Shown here piece by piece: positions 10,107 through 19,617 of a stretch of 33,854 bases of DNA (position 1 is the first letter of the stretch; each line of letters opens with the position of its first letter). The stretch is from Deltaproteobacteria bacterium (GTDB taxonomy: Bacteria; Myxococcota_A; UBA9160; UBA4427), in contig DRKE01000298.1 of NCBI GenBank assembly GCA_011051925.1, positions 1 through 33,854 on the forward strand, read 5' to 3'. The translations under genes were made by a program, and so were the position numbers. Below the pieces are notes generated by a model. It worked only from the letters and a program-made list of their open reading frames with translations. It searched no databases and had not been told where the DNA came from.

Positions 10107-10715
10107 TCAGCCGAGGTAGGCGTTCTTTTCGAGATACGAGAGGATCTGCCCGACACTCTCGTCCACCGACTGGGCATTCGTGTCGACCACGAGCTCCGGA
10201 TTCTCCGGTTCCTCGTAGGGCGCGGAAATCCCCGTGAACTCGGGAATCTCGCCCGCACGCGCCTTCTTGTAGAGCCCCTTCACGTCGCGGCCTTCGCAGG
10301 TCTCGACGCTCGCGTCGACCCAGACCTCGATGAAATCGCCTTCGCCCATGATCTCGCGAATCGCGTCACGGTCGGCGCGATAGGGGGAGATGAAGGAGCT
10401 GAAGACGATGATCCCGGCGTCGGTGAAGAGCTTCGAGACCTCGCCGATCCGCCGGATGTTCTCCGTCCGGTCTTCGGGAGAGAATCCGAGATTCGAATTG
10501 AGACCGTGGCGGATGTTGTCGCCGTCGAGGATGTAGGTCAGACGGCCGCGCTCGTTCAGGGCCTTCTCGGCCGCAACGGCGATCGTCGACTTCCCGGAGC
10601 CCGAGAGTCCCGTCAGCCAGACCGTGCAGCCGCGCTGTCCGAGCAGGGCTTCGCGATCCTGGCGACTGACCTGCCCTTCGTGCCAGGTGATGTTCGTCGA
10701 CTTGGATGTACTCAC
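10107..10715 (-). CDS. cysC: adenylylsulfate (APS) kinase
   Basis: [15 protein letters not shown]-loop, [46 protein letters not shown] start at 10715 with purine-rich GGAAGGAACAGAGAA upstream. Confidence 0.93.
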   Translation of the reverse strand: MSTSKSTNITWHEGQVSRQDREALLGQRGCTVWLTGLSGSGKSTIAVAAEKALNERGRLTYILDGDNIRHGLNSNLGFSPEDRTENIRRIGEVSKLFTDAGIIVFSSFISPYRADRDAIREIMGEGDFIEVWVDASVETCEGRDVKGLYKKARAGEIPEFTGISAPYEEPENPELVVDTNAQSVDESVGQILSYLEKNAYLG

Positions 10716-11098
10716 TTCTCTGTTCCTTCCTTCAATCGATCCTCGAACGAGAATCCCTGTTTCGGCACGATCCCGGGAGCGGGGCCGGCGATCCGAGAGA
10801 AACATCGGATCGGCCCTACGCGTCGATCAGCAGGTCGATGGACCGCTCGGTACCGGGGGGCGCGCTCGGCGAAGGCGCGACTATAGCCAGCAGCCCCTGA
10901 TTTGCCCCGGACGCGATCCGCACCGATTCGGAGGCATCGCGGCGCGGGCCCTTCCGCGGCCGATCGCGGGATCGCCTCACCGCGTCACGGCCCATCAGAA
11001 CCCCGGGGGTCACGACAGATCGGGGTTCCCGCCTCCTTCGCCGCATGACGCCCGGGCGGGTCATGATCCCGGGAGGCCGGGAGACCCGTCCCATTGGA

Positions 11099-12283
11099 TC
11101 AGCCGGAAGGAGCCTGTCTGCCGACGGCTTCGACGACCCGCCGCGCCGCCCAGATGACATCTTCCAGTGTCGTCCCGCGCCCCAGTCCGAAGCGCAGCGA
11201 CGCCTTCGCGAGGTCGGGCTCGCGACCCAGCGCCAGCAGGACCGGACTCGGTCCCGGTTCGGCGGAACTGCAGGCGGAGCCCGACGAAACCGCGATCCCG
11301 GCCAGGTCCGCGATGAGACGATCGCCATCGACCCCACGGAAGGAGAGATTCAGATTGCCCGGAAGCCGCCGCGCCGCGTCGCCATTCAGGAGGACGCGTC
11401 CCGGAAGGGCGGTCTCGATCTCCCGGCGGAGGCGATCGCGAAGCGCTCCGAGCCGCTCCGCTTCGGCCTCCCGTTCTTCGAGACAGAGTTCGAGGGCCCG
11501 GGCGAGCCCCACGATCAGGGGGACGGGAAGCGTTCCCGAACGGAGTCCGCCCTCGTGACCACCGCCGTATTGCCGGGGCTCGAGCCTCGGCCGCTTCCTT
11601 CCGGTCTTCCGGACGCGCAACAGACCGATGCCCTTCGGCCCGTAGATCTTGTGGCCCGAGACCGAACAGAGATCGAGCCCGTCGCGATCGACATCGAGTT
11701 CGATCTTGCCGGCGGCCTGGGCCGCATCGCTGTGGAAGGGAATCCCCCGATCGCGACAGAGTTCCCCGATCTCGCGGATCGGGGACAGGACACCGATCTC
11801 GTTGTTGGCGGCCATCACCGAGACCAGCAGCGTCTCGTCGCGAATCGCCGCTTCGACCCGGGCGACGGAGACCGCGCCCGTCTCGTCGACCGGCAGTTCG
11901 GTCAGGTCGAAGCCCCGTCGGGCGAGGGCGCGGCAGGGATCCAGGACCGAGGGATGTTCGGTCTCGACCGTGATGAGATGGTTCTTCCGGCGTCGGGCTT
12001 CGGCCAGACCGAGGATCGCGAGATTGTTGCTCTCGGTCGCCCCGCTCGTGAAGACGAGTTCGGCGGGATCGCGAGCCCCGAGCATCTCGCCGAGGCGCTC
12101 CCGGGCATCCTCGACCGCCGCTTCCGCCCGCCAGCCGTAGACGTGGGTCCGGCTCGCGGCGTTTCCGAATTCCTCGCGAAGATAGGGAAGCATCGCCTCG
12201 AGGACGCGTTCATCCAGGGGTGTCGTGGCGTGATGGTCGAGGTAGATCGGCCGCTCAGGCGGCGAAGGATTGTCCGCAGCCAC
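11099..12283 (-). CDS. class V cysteine desulfurase (NifS/IscS family)
   Basis: YLDHHATTPLDERVLEAMLPY, SGATESNNLAILG, SDAAQAAGKI, SVSGHKIYGPKGIGLL (PLP lysine), SSGSACSSAEPGPSPVL. GTG start at 12283 inferred from homology; overlaps the IscA/ErpA-like stop region by 29 nt. Confidence 0.92.
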   Translation of the reverse strand: MAADNPSPPERPIYLDHHATTPLDERVLEAMLPYLREEFGNAASRTHVYGWRAEAAVEDARERLGEMLGARDPAELVFTSGATESNNLAILGLAEARRRKNHLITVETEHPSVLDPCRALARRGFDLTELPVDETGAVSVARVEAAIRDETLLVSVMAANNEIGVLSPIREIGELCRDRGIPFHSDAAQAAGKIELDVDRDGLDLCSVSGHKIYGPKGIGLLRVRKTGRKRPRLEPRQYGGGHEGGLRSGTLPVPLIVGLARALELCLEEREAEAERLGALRDRLRREIETALPGRVLLNGDAARRLPGNLNLSFRGVDGDRLIADLAGIAVSSGSACSSAEPGPSPVLLALGREPDLAKASLRFGLGRGTTLEDVIWAARRVVEAVGRQAPSG

Positions 12284-12581
12284 AGGTATTCGATGCGTTC
12301 GGATTCTCGATCTTGAAGCCCGATTCCTGGAGCGTATCGACGAAGTCGAGGCGGGATCCGGCGAGATAGAGCGCGCTCTTCTCGTCGACGATGACGCGTA
12401 CGCCATTCGATTCGATCACGTGATCGATGTCCCGGATGACGTCGTCGAAGGAGAGCTGGTACTGGAGTCCCGAACAGCCTCCGCCCACGACCTTCATGCG
12501 AAGACCATGACTCTCGAGCTTTCCATCTTCGCCGAGAAGCGACCGGATCTGCTCCGCCGCTTCCTCCGTGACCTCGATCAT
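12255..12581 (-). CDS. erpA: iron-sulfur cluster insertion protein, A-type (IscA/ErpA family)
   Basis: MIEVTEEAAEQIRSLL, GGGCSGLQYQLSFDD, C-terminal NTCGCGQSF: the three conserved cysteines of A-type carriers. Confidence 0.92.
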   Translation of the reverse strand: MIEVTEEAAEQIRSLLGEDGKLESHGLRMKVVGGGCSGLQYQLSFDDVIRDIDHVIESNGVRVIVDEKSALYLAGSRLDFVDTLQESGFKIENPNASNTCGCGQSFAA

Positions 12582-12638
12582 CGATCGTCCTCCTCGTGAC
12601 ACCCTTCGAACGCCACTGCGCGAGGATAGCAGTTCCCC

Positions 12639-13382
12639 CTACGCTTCGGTTTCCCGCGCGGAAATCCAGACGAAGATCTCCCGATTGCCCTTGGGGCCCG
12701 GCACCCGGCTTTCCGCGCGGCCCTTTTCGACGCGCCCGAACGTGCAGGCGGCCCGCACGATCCCATCGGCCGCTGCGACGCGGAGCGCATCGTCGCGAAC
12801 GACCCCGCCCTTCCCGACCCGGCCCCGCCCCACCTCGAACTGGGGCTTCACGAGCAGCAGGAACTCGGCGCCCGGCGCGCAGCGGTCGATCGCCGGCAGG
12901 ATCAATTCGAGCGAGATGAAGGACACGTCGACGACGACGAGATCGAAGCGCTCGTCGAAGTCCCCGGGTGCCAGATGCCGGGCATTCACCCGCTCCCGGA
13001 CGTCGACCCGGGGATCGAGGCGCAGCGCCGAATGGATCTGTCCGTGTCCCACGTCGATCGCGACGACCCGGCTGGCCCCCCGTTGGAGCAGGCAATCCGT
13101 GAAACCGCCGGTCGAGGCGCCGACGTCGAGACAGACGCGCCCCTTCGGATCGATCGACAGGTCCTCGAGCGCCGCGGCGAGTTTCTCGCCGCCCCGGGAC
13201 ACGAAGGGACGAACGCCTCCCTTCAGCCGGATCCTCCGCTCGGGCGGAATCCGGGTTCCCGCCTTGTCGACGGGTTCGTCATCGACCAGGACGCGCCCGG
13301 AGAGGATCAGTGCCCGGGCCGCGCTTCGGCTCTCCGCCAGGCCCTCCCGCACGACGCGCTCGTCGAGTCGCTCGCCCTTCAA
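12639..13382 (-). CDS. tlyA: TlyA family RNA methyltransferase (S4 domain plus FtsJ-like)
   Basis: N-terminal S4 (ERLDERVVREGLAESRSAARALILSGRVLVDDEPVDKAG), VSRGGEKLAAAL, CLDVGASTGGFTDCLLQRGA, LLVKPQFEVGR. Confidence 0.9.
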   Translation of the reverse strand: MKGERLDERVVREGLAESRSAARALILSGRVLVDDEPVDKAGTRIPPERRIRLKGGVRPFVSRGGEKLAAALEDLSIDPKGRVCLDVGASTGGFTDCLLQRGASRVVAIDVGHGQIHSALRLDPRVDVRERVNARHLAPGDFDERFDLVVVDVSFISLELILPAIDRCAPGAEFLLLVKPQFEVGRGRVGKGGVVRDDALRVAAADGIVRAACTFGRVEKGRAESRVPGPKGNREIFVWISARETEA

Positions 13383-15370
13383 GCCGATGCGCCGTCGGCG
13401 CCTTCCCCCGAGTCCGAACCGGAAGAGTCGCCTTCCCCGGCAGCCGATCCCTCGCGCGGGCGGGTCGGATCAGGGCCTTCGACCGTTCGCAGGAGCGCGA
13501 CGACCGCCTTCCGGATATCCGCGGGCGACAGTCCGACGGTCTCGACCGACTCGCCATGATCGACCACGGCATCGGGAATGCCGAGGGCCCGGACCGGCAT
13601 CCGGATCCCCTCTTCCGCCAGCAGTTCCAGGATGGCCCCGCCGAAACCGCCGAGCACGCTGTGCTCTTCCACGGTGACGAGGACACGACAGCGTCGCGCG
13701 AGTGCAAGGATCCGATCCCGATCCATGGGCTTCACGAAGCGCGCGTTCAGCACGGCGCAGGCCAGGCCGTCCGCCGCCAGTTCGCTCGCGGCCTCCATCG
13801 CGGGATGCACGGTCGAGCCGATCGCCAGGATGCCCGCATCCTCGCCGTCCCGGAGCAGCTCCGCCTCGCCCGGCGGAATCTTCTTGATGTCGGGATCGAG
13901 GGCGATGCCCAGACCGGCGCCCCGTGGAAAGCGGATGGCGGCGGGACCGGGATACTCGATGGCGGTGGCGAGGAGATGCTGCAATTCATTCTCGTCCTTC
14001 GGCGCCATCACGATCGCGTTCGGCAGCATCCGGAAATACCCGAAATCGAAGAGCCCCTGATGGGTCGATCCGTCCGCCCCGACGAGACCGGCGCGATCGA
14101 GCGCGAAGGTCACGTCGAGGTTCTGGAGACAGACGTCGTGGACGACCTGATCGAAGGCGCGCTGCAGGAAGGTCGAGTAGATCGCCGCGACGGGCTTCAT
14201 GCCTTCCGCGGCAAGCCCCGCCGCGAAGGTGACCGCATGCTGCTCGGCGATGCCGACGTCGTAGAAGCGATCGGGAAAGGCCCGCTGGAAACGATCCAGA
14301 CCCGTTCCCGATGCCATCGCCGCCGTGATGGCCACGATCCGCTCGTCCTCGCCCGCCAGGCGGATCAGGGCATCGGAGAACACGCTCGTGTAGGAAGGCG
14401 GCGTCTTCTTCTTGGGTGCGAAGCGGCCCGAAGGAACGTCGAAGCGCCCCACACCATGATATTTGAGGGGATCGGCTTCGGCCGGACCGTAGCCGTGCCC
14501 TTTCTCGGTGATCGCATGGATCAGGACGGGACCCGATCCATTGGCCACCATCTCCTTCACGTTGTCGAAGGTCTCGAGAACGACATCCATGCGGTGGCCC
14601 TGGATCGGGCCGACATAACGGAAGCCCAGCGCCTCGAAGAGCAGACCCGGCGAGAAGAAGACCTTGACCGATTCTTCGGCCTTGCGTGCCCAATGCAACA
14701 TGTCTCCGGGCATCCCGCTCAGGAATTCCTTCGCCCAGCCCTTCACGCGCCGGGCCATCGGCGCCGAGAGCTTGCGTGAGAGATACGAGGAGAGCGCGCC
14801 GACGTTCGGATCGATCGACATCTCGTTGTCGTTCAGGACGACGATCAGGTTCTTTTCGGCGAGATGTCCGGCATGGTTCAGGGCCTCGAAGGCCATCCCC
14901 GCCGTCATCGAGCCGTCGCCGATCAGCGCGATCACGATCCCGTCTTCGCCCTTGTGGAATTTCGCGCGGGCCATTCCGAGGGCGGCCGAAATCGAGGTGC
15001 CCGCATGCCCGGCCCCGAAGTGGTCGTATTCCGACTCCGCCCGGCGCAGGAATTTCGACATCCCGCCCCGCTGGCCGATCGTCTCGAAATCCTCGCGCCG
15101 GCCGGTCAGCATCTTGTGGGGGTAGCCTTGATGCCCCACGTCGAGAATCAGTCGATCCCGCGGCGTATCGAAGACGTAGTGGATCGCCGTGATGAGTTCG
15201 ACCGCGCCGAGGCTCGATGCCAGATGGCCTCCGGTCTGCGAGACCCGTGCAAGAATCTCCTCGCGGATTTCCGCAGCAACCGTTTCGACCGACTGCCTCG
15301 GCAGCTTCCGCAGATCCGCCGGCCGCTCGATTGCGTGGAGCAGCCTTCCGGCACGCAGCGGGGTACTCAT
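13379..15370 (-). CDS. dxs: 1-deoxy-D-xylulose-5-phosphate synthase
   Basis: LGAVELITAIHYVFDTPRDRLILDVGHQGYPHKMLTGR, GDGSMTAGMAFEALNHAG, DVGIAEQHAVTFAAGLA, DRAGLVGADGSTHQG. Confidence 0.96.
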   Translation of the reverse strand: MSTPLRAGRLLHAIERPADLRKLPRQSVETVAAEIREEILARVSQTGGHLASSLGAVELITAIHYVFDTPRDRLILDVGHQGYPHKMLTGRREDFETIGQRGGMSKFLRRAESEYDHFGAGHAGTSISAALGMARAKFHKGEDGIVIALIGDGSMTAGMAFEALNHAGHLAEKNLIVVLNDNEMSIDPNVGALSSYLSRKLSAPMARRVKGWAKEFLSGMPGDMLHWARKAEESVKVFFSPGLLFEALGFRYVGPIQGHRMDVVLETFDNVKEMVANGSGPVLIHAITEKGHGYGPAEADPLKYHGVGRFDVPSGRFAPKKKTPPSYTSVFSDALIRLAGEDERIVAITAAMASGTGLDRFQRAFPDRFYDVGIAEQHAVTFAAGLAAEGMKPVAAIYSTFLQRAFDQVVHDVCLQNLDVTFALDRAGLVGADGSTHQGLFDFGYFRMLPNAIVMAPKDENELQHLLATAIEYPGPAAIRFPRGAGLGIALDPDIKKIPPGEAELLRDGEDAGILAIGSTVHPAMEAASELAADGLACAVLNARFVKPMDRDRILALARRCRVLVTVEEHSVLGGFGGAILELLAEEGIRMPVRALGIPDAVVDHGESVETVGLSPADIRKAVVALLRTVEGPDPTRPREGSAAGEGDSSGSDSGEGADGASA

Positions 15371-16224
15371 CGGCGCCTCCGTACGGCAAAGCGCGCGAGT
15401 TCACGCAACGGTTCCGCTCGCTCGCAAAAACCGTCGATCCGTTCCAGCGCGGTTTCGAGCAGTCCCTCCGCACCGAGACGCGCATCCTCGATCCCCTGGA
15501 TCCGCAGGATGCTCGCCGCCTCCTCCCGATCGGCATCGAGCAGGTCGTCCGCGATCTGGAAGGCGATCCCGACATCCCGACCGAAGGCCCCGAGCGATTC
15601 CCGCTCGGCCTCGTTGGCACCCGCCAACGCGGCACCCCCGACGATCGCCGCCTCGAAGAGGGCGGCCGTCTTCCGCGCATGGATCGACGCCAGCCTTTCG
15701 AAATCCGTTTTCGCGGAGGGCCCCCCACCCGATTCGAAATGCAGATCGTCGATCTGCCCGCCGACGAGTCCGCTGGCCCCTGCCGCTTCGGCCAACCGGC
15801 CGATCGCGAAGATCCGCGCATCGGCGCCGGCCACCGCCGCCGGATCGGCCAGGACCGCGAAGGCTTCGGTCAGGAGGGCGTCCCCGGCCAGAACGGCCGT
15901 CGCCTCGTCATAGGCGACATGGACCGTCGGTCGCCCGCGACGCATGTCGTCGTCGTCCATGCAGGGAAGATCATCGTGGATCAGCGAGTAGGTATGCACG
16001 AGTTCGACCGCCACGGCGAGGGGCATCGCCGTTTCGGCCCGCCCGCCCACAGATTCCGCAGCCGCGAGGGAGAAGAGCGGGCGCAACCGCTTTCCCCCCG
16101 GAAAGACCAGATGTCGCATGGCACCGCGCAGGGACTCGGGCAGCCCGACATGGACGGCGAGGCGGGCCTCGATCTCCGCGTCGATCCGCGGAATCCGCTC
16201 GGCCATGTAGGCATCGACATCCAT
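15367..16224 (-). CDS. ispA: polyprenyl (farnesyl/geranylgeranyl) diphosphate synthase
   Basis: FPGGKRLRPLF, first Asp-rich motif LIHDDLPCMDDDDMRRGRPT, second Asp-rich motif FQIADDLLD. Confidence 0.92.
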   Translation of the reverse strand: MDVDAYMAERIPRIDAEIEARLAVHVGLPESLRGAMRHLVFPGGKRLRPLFSLAAAESVGGRAETAMPLAVAVELVHTYSLIHDDLPCMDDDDMRRGRPTVHVAYDEATAVLAGDALLTEAFAVLADPAAVAGADARIFAIGRLAEAAGASGLVGGQIDDLHFESGGGPSAKTDFERLASIHARKTAALFEAAIVGGAALAGANEAERESLGAFGRDVGIAFQIADDLLDADREEAASILRIQGIEDARLGAEGLLETALERIDGFCERAEPLRELARFAVRRRR

Positions 16225-16227
16225 TGA

Positions 16228-16587
16228 CTATTCCTCGGGATCCATGTCCTCGGGATCCTCGCCCGAGTCGTCGTCCTCGTCCTCATCGAAATCGAAGGGC
16301 AGGATCTCCGGGTCCTCGTCGCCTGCGGCATCCGATGGCCGATCGGCAACCAGGATCTCGACCCTTTTCTCCGCCTCTTCGAGCGTCGCAGAACATTGCC
16401 GGGACAGGCTCACGCCGGCTTCGAAGAGTTCGAGCGCCTCCTCGAGCGGCAGGTCCCCCTCCTCGAGCCGGGAAACGGTCTTCTCCAGCTCTTCGAGCGC
16501 AGTCTCGAAGGTCGGGCGGGATGCGTCGGCCTCCTGGGCCCGCGAAGTCTTCCGTTGCTTCGTCGGCGTCGCCTTCTTCCTCTTGCT
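16228..16587 (-). CDS. xseB: exodeoxyribonuclease VII small subunit; start codon unresolved
   Basis: Reading through on the minus strand gives [53 protein letters not shown], the XseB signature, plus an acidic tail. Frame is open from just after the TAG at 16588-16590; no ATG/GTG/TTG occurs before the mid-domain GTG at 16413. Start listed is the limit of the open frame. Confidence 0.85.
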   Translation of the reverse strand, partial: SKRKKATPTKQRKTSRAQEADASRPTFETALEELEKTVSRLEEGDLPLEEALELFEAGVSLSRQCSATLEEAEKRVEILVADRPSDAAGDEDPEILPFDFDEDEDDDSGEDPEDMDPEE

Positions 16588-16638
16588 CTAGCCGTTCTCT
16601 AGCCGTTCCCGGTCTCTTCCCGGTCGTCCCCGGTCGTC
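16586..16638. repeat. short imperfect tandem repeats: CTCTAGCCGTT x2 (16586-16607) and CCCGGTCGTC x2 (16619-16638)
   Basis: Direct reading; two perfect tandem duplications separated by a degenerate CCCGGTCTCTT copy. Confidence 0.85.
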
Positions 16639-16795
16639 GCCTTCCCGATCGTCTGCGACTCCGGCTTCACGCCGCCGCCGACGGGTCCGGGCCCCACGAC
16701 CCACCCCGACTCTATCGGTCGGCCGATCGGCCGTCAACGCGCCTGTCGCCCCGAACCCCGCGAAAAACCGACTGTTTTCCGTGAAACACCGCGAT

Positions 16796-18037
16796 TCAGT
16801 CCATCTCTCCGCCGGGCTCGAGACGGTTGACCTCGACCCCGATCCGACCCCGTGCGAGCTGCAGATCGAGCTGATCCCCGGGCGCGACATCCGAGACTTC
16901 ACGGACGATCCGTCCGTCCGAGGCACGTCGCGCAATCACGTAGCCGCGGCCGAGGACCGCCAGGGGGCTCAGCGCCTCAAGGCGTGCCACCGCCTCGGCG
17001 AAACGCCGACGCGCCGCCGCGAGCCGCTGCCGGATGGCGACGATCGCCGCCCTGCGCGCGCGGGCTTCCCGCGTCCGCGCCATGGCGATCCGCGCCCGAG
17101 GGCTCCGCGCGCGCAGGACCTGGGCCAGGCGGGCCAGGCGCCCGCGCTGGCCCTCGATGCGGCGGTGCATCGCCGCGGCCAGTCGTCGCAGATCGCGCCC
17201 GACGAGCGCGCGGAGCGCCGCCCGATCAGGCAGGGCCAGCATCGCCGCCGCCGACGGCGTCGGCGCACGGACGTCCGCCACGAGGTCGGCGATCGTCACG
17301 TCCGTCTCATGCCCCACCCCCGACAGGACGGGCACGGGCGACGCGGCCATCGCCTTCGCCACGACCTCGGTATTGAAGGCCTGGAGATCTTCGAGGGATC
17401 CGCCCCCGCGCACGAGCAGGATGACATCGATGTCGGGGAGATCCGCCAGCCGCTCGAGGGCGCGGGCGATCTCTTCGGGCGCCTCGTCCCCCTGGACCCG
17501 CGTGGGCGAAATCAGGATCGGAATCGAGGGGAAACGGCGCGCGGCCACCTTCAGCACGTCCCGGATCGCGGCGCTGGTCGGCGACGTGACGACCCCGATC
17601 CGCCGCGGATGGGTCGGGATCGGACGTTTCCGCTCCGGATCGAAGAACCCCGCCGCCGCGAGCCGCCGCCGCAGCTGCTCGAAGGCCAGCTGGAGGGCAC
17701 CGATCCCACGCGGTTCGAGCGCGCGCACGATCAGCTGCAGATCCCCCCTCACCGCGTAGATCGACACGTCGGCCTCGGCCACGACCTCGAGCCCCTCCTC
17801 GAGTCCGAAACGCACGCGCCGCGCAGCCGCGCGGAAGAGGGCGGCGCGAAGCTGCCCCCCTTCGTCCTTCAGCGTGAAATAGGTATGTCCGGAAGGCGCG
17901 TTGTGGAGATTGCTGATCTCGCCCATCACCCAGACGCGGCCGACGTGATCCTCGAGCAGGCCGGTCAGCCCTGCGAGCAACTGGCCGACGCCGAGGATCG
18001 GACGTTCGGTCCCGTCGACGGCGCGGGGAGTGGACAT
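16796..18037 (-). CDS. xseA: exodeoxyribonuclease VII large subunit
   Basis: VGQLLAGLTGLLEDHVGRVWVMGEISNLHNAPSGHTYFTLKDEGGQLRAALF, GIGALQLAFEQLRRRLAAAGFF, VVTSPTSAAIRDVL, RGGGSLEDLQAFNTE. Confidence 0.95.
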   Translation of the reverse strand: MSTPRAVDGTERPILGVGQLLAGLTGLLEDHVGRVWVMGEISNLHNAPSGHTYFTLKDEGGQLRAALFRAAARRVRFGLEEGLEVVAEADVSIYAVRGDLQLIVRALEPRGIGALQLAFEQLRRRLAAAGFFDPERKRPIPTHPRRIGVVTSPTSAAIRDVLKVAARRFPSIPILISPTRVQGDEAPEEIARALERLADLPDIDVILLVRGGGSLEDLQAFNTEVVAKAMAASPVPVLSGVGHETDVTIADLVADVRAPTPSAAAMLALPDRAALRALVGRDLRRLAAAMHRRIEGQRGRLARLAQVLRARSPRARIAMARTREARARRAAIVAIRQRLAAARRRFAEAVARLEALSPLAVLGRGYVIARRASDGRIVREVSDVAPGDQLDLQLARGRIGVEVNRLEPGGEMD

Positions 18038-18046
18038 CCCGCGAAC

Positions 18047-19546
18047 TCAGTCGCCGCTCTTTCCGGCGGCCGCGACCCGCGCGGCGTCCGCCGTGGGCTC
18101 CGATTCTTCGCGCAGCCGTCGGAGATCGTCGAAATAGCTCCAGCTCTCGAGCACCTCGATCGCCCGCTCCAGCTGTACGTCACGCGACGGCCGGGCCGCT
18201 GCGTCCGCCTCGTCGGCCGCACCCGCTGCCGGCTCCTCCGAGGCCGGTCCGGCTTCCGGCGGCCCTTCTCCGGGAGGCTCGGCGCCGGCCACGCCGCTCG
18301 CGTCCTCCTGGGTGAAATGGCCCGTCAGATCCCTTTCCCGGACCCGTCGTCGGACGGGAAATCCGAGCCTCGGTTCGTCGTTCTGCGCGACCAGGAGATC
18401 GGGCGTGATGCCCACTTCCTGGATCGATCGGCCCGACGGCGTGTAGTAGAGCGCCGTCGTGAGTCGCAGCCCCGCACCCCCATCCAGGGGATAGACGGTC
18501 TGGACCGAGCCCTTCCCGAAGGTCGGCATGCCGAGCACGATCGCCCGGTGGTGGTCCTGGAGCGCCCCGGCAACGATCTCGGAAGCGCTCGCGCTGCCCT
18601 CGTTGACGATGACGACGATCGGATAGTCGTCGGCGAGGACGTCGCTCGTCGCGTTGTAGTCCGTCCGCTCGGACTCGTCACGACCTTGTGTATAGACGAC
18701 CAGACCGTCCCGAAGCCATTCATCCGCGACCTCGACGGCCTGATTCAGCAGGCCTCCGGGATTGTCGCGGAGGTCGAGAACCAGACCTTCGAGCGGTCCC
18801 CCGTTCTCGGCTTCGAGCTCCGCCAGACGCGTGCGCATGTCCTGGGCGGTCCTCTCCTGGAAGGAGCTGATGCGCAGATGCCCGATTCCCGGACGCAGCA
18901 GCTTCGCCCGGACCGAAGCGACCTTCACCGTGTCCCGCTTGATCTCGAAGCGACGCGGTTCCGTCATGCCCTCACGCAGGATGTAGATCGTGATGGTGGT
19001 CCCCTTGACGCCGCGCATGAGGCCGACGGCCTCGACGAGCGTCATCTCCATCGTGCTCCGACAGGGCTCCGCCCATTCCTCCGGCTTCTCCGTCGGACAG
19101 ATCGAAGTGATACGGTCATGGGCTTCGATCCCGGCGCGCTTGGCGGGCGTCCCATCGATCGGCGAGACGACTTCGATGAACTGGCCGATCTCCTTCGAGA
19201 TCTCGATTCCCAGGCCCTGGAATTCGCCCTTCGTCTCGACCTGCATGTCGTCGAAGGCCTCGGGCTCCATGAAGGCCGAATGCGGATCGAGGTCCTCCAG
19301 GATGCCACGCATCGCGCTCATCAGGAGCGCGTGTTCGTCGACCTCCTCGACGTAGTTCCCGCGGACGAGATCGAGCACGCTCGCGAAGAGGCTCAGGTCC
19401 TCGTAGCGCTGCGCAGCGTCACGCGACGACGCCTTCGCGTCGTCGTCCCGCGGTTCCGCCCGGGACGACCCGGCAGCAGCCACGATCACGACGGCGAAAC
19501 CGATCGAGAAGAACGTCAGGAAACGGGAAGGGAATCGCTTGTCCAC
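18047..19546 (-). CDS. ctpA: S41 family C-terminal processing peptidase
   Basis: PDZ domain and LVLDLRDNPGGLLNQAVEVAD, VNEGSASASEIVAGALQDH (catalytic Ser), GKGSVQTVYPL (Lys). GTG at 19546 with GGAG SD starts a signal peptide; the ORF track start is 19642. Confidence 0.92.
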   Translation of the reverse strand: MDKRFPSRFLTFFSIGFAVVIVAAAGSSRAEPRDDDAKASSRDAAQRYEDLSLFASVLDLVRGNYVEEVDEHALLMSAMRGILEDLDPHSAFMEPEAFDDMQVETKGEFQGLGIEISKEIGQFIEVVSPIDGTPAKRAGIEAHDRITSICPTEKPEEWAEPCRSTMEMTLVEAVGLMRGVKGTTITIYILREGMTEPRRFEIKRDTVKVASVRAKLLRPGIGHLRISSFQERTAQDMRTRLAELEAENGGPLEGLVLDLRDNPGGLLNQAVEVADEWLRDGLVVYTQGRDESERTDYNATSDVLADDYPIVVIVNEGSASASEIVAGALQDHHRAIVLGMPTFGKGSVQTVYPLDGGAGLRLTTALYYTPSGRSIQEVGITPDLLVAQNDEPRLGFPVRRRVRERDLTGHFTQEDASGVAGAEPPGEGPPEAGPASEEPAAGAADEADAAARPSRDVQLERAIEVLESWSYFDDLRRLREESEPTADAARVAAAGKSGD

Positions 19547-19617
19547 GAGAATCAGTTCTCCAGCCCGAAAAGGGGCCGTTCCAGGGGGGGCCGATCCGGC
19601 AGACATTAGCAGCCCAC

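Noticed and set aside
16755-16795. Possible terminator after xseA (TGTTT-CACGGA-AAACA then GTCGGTTTTT on the minus strand)
   Set aside because: Stem only 5 bp and A/T-rich, T-run offset; too weak to report as a feature.
16781-19609. 942-aa plus-strand ORF
   Set aside because: Antisense to xseA and the S41 protease; low-information Arg/Asp-rich translation, a GC-content artefact.
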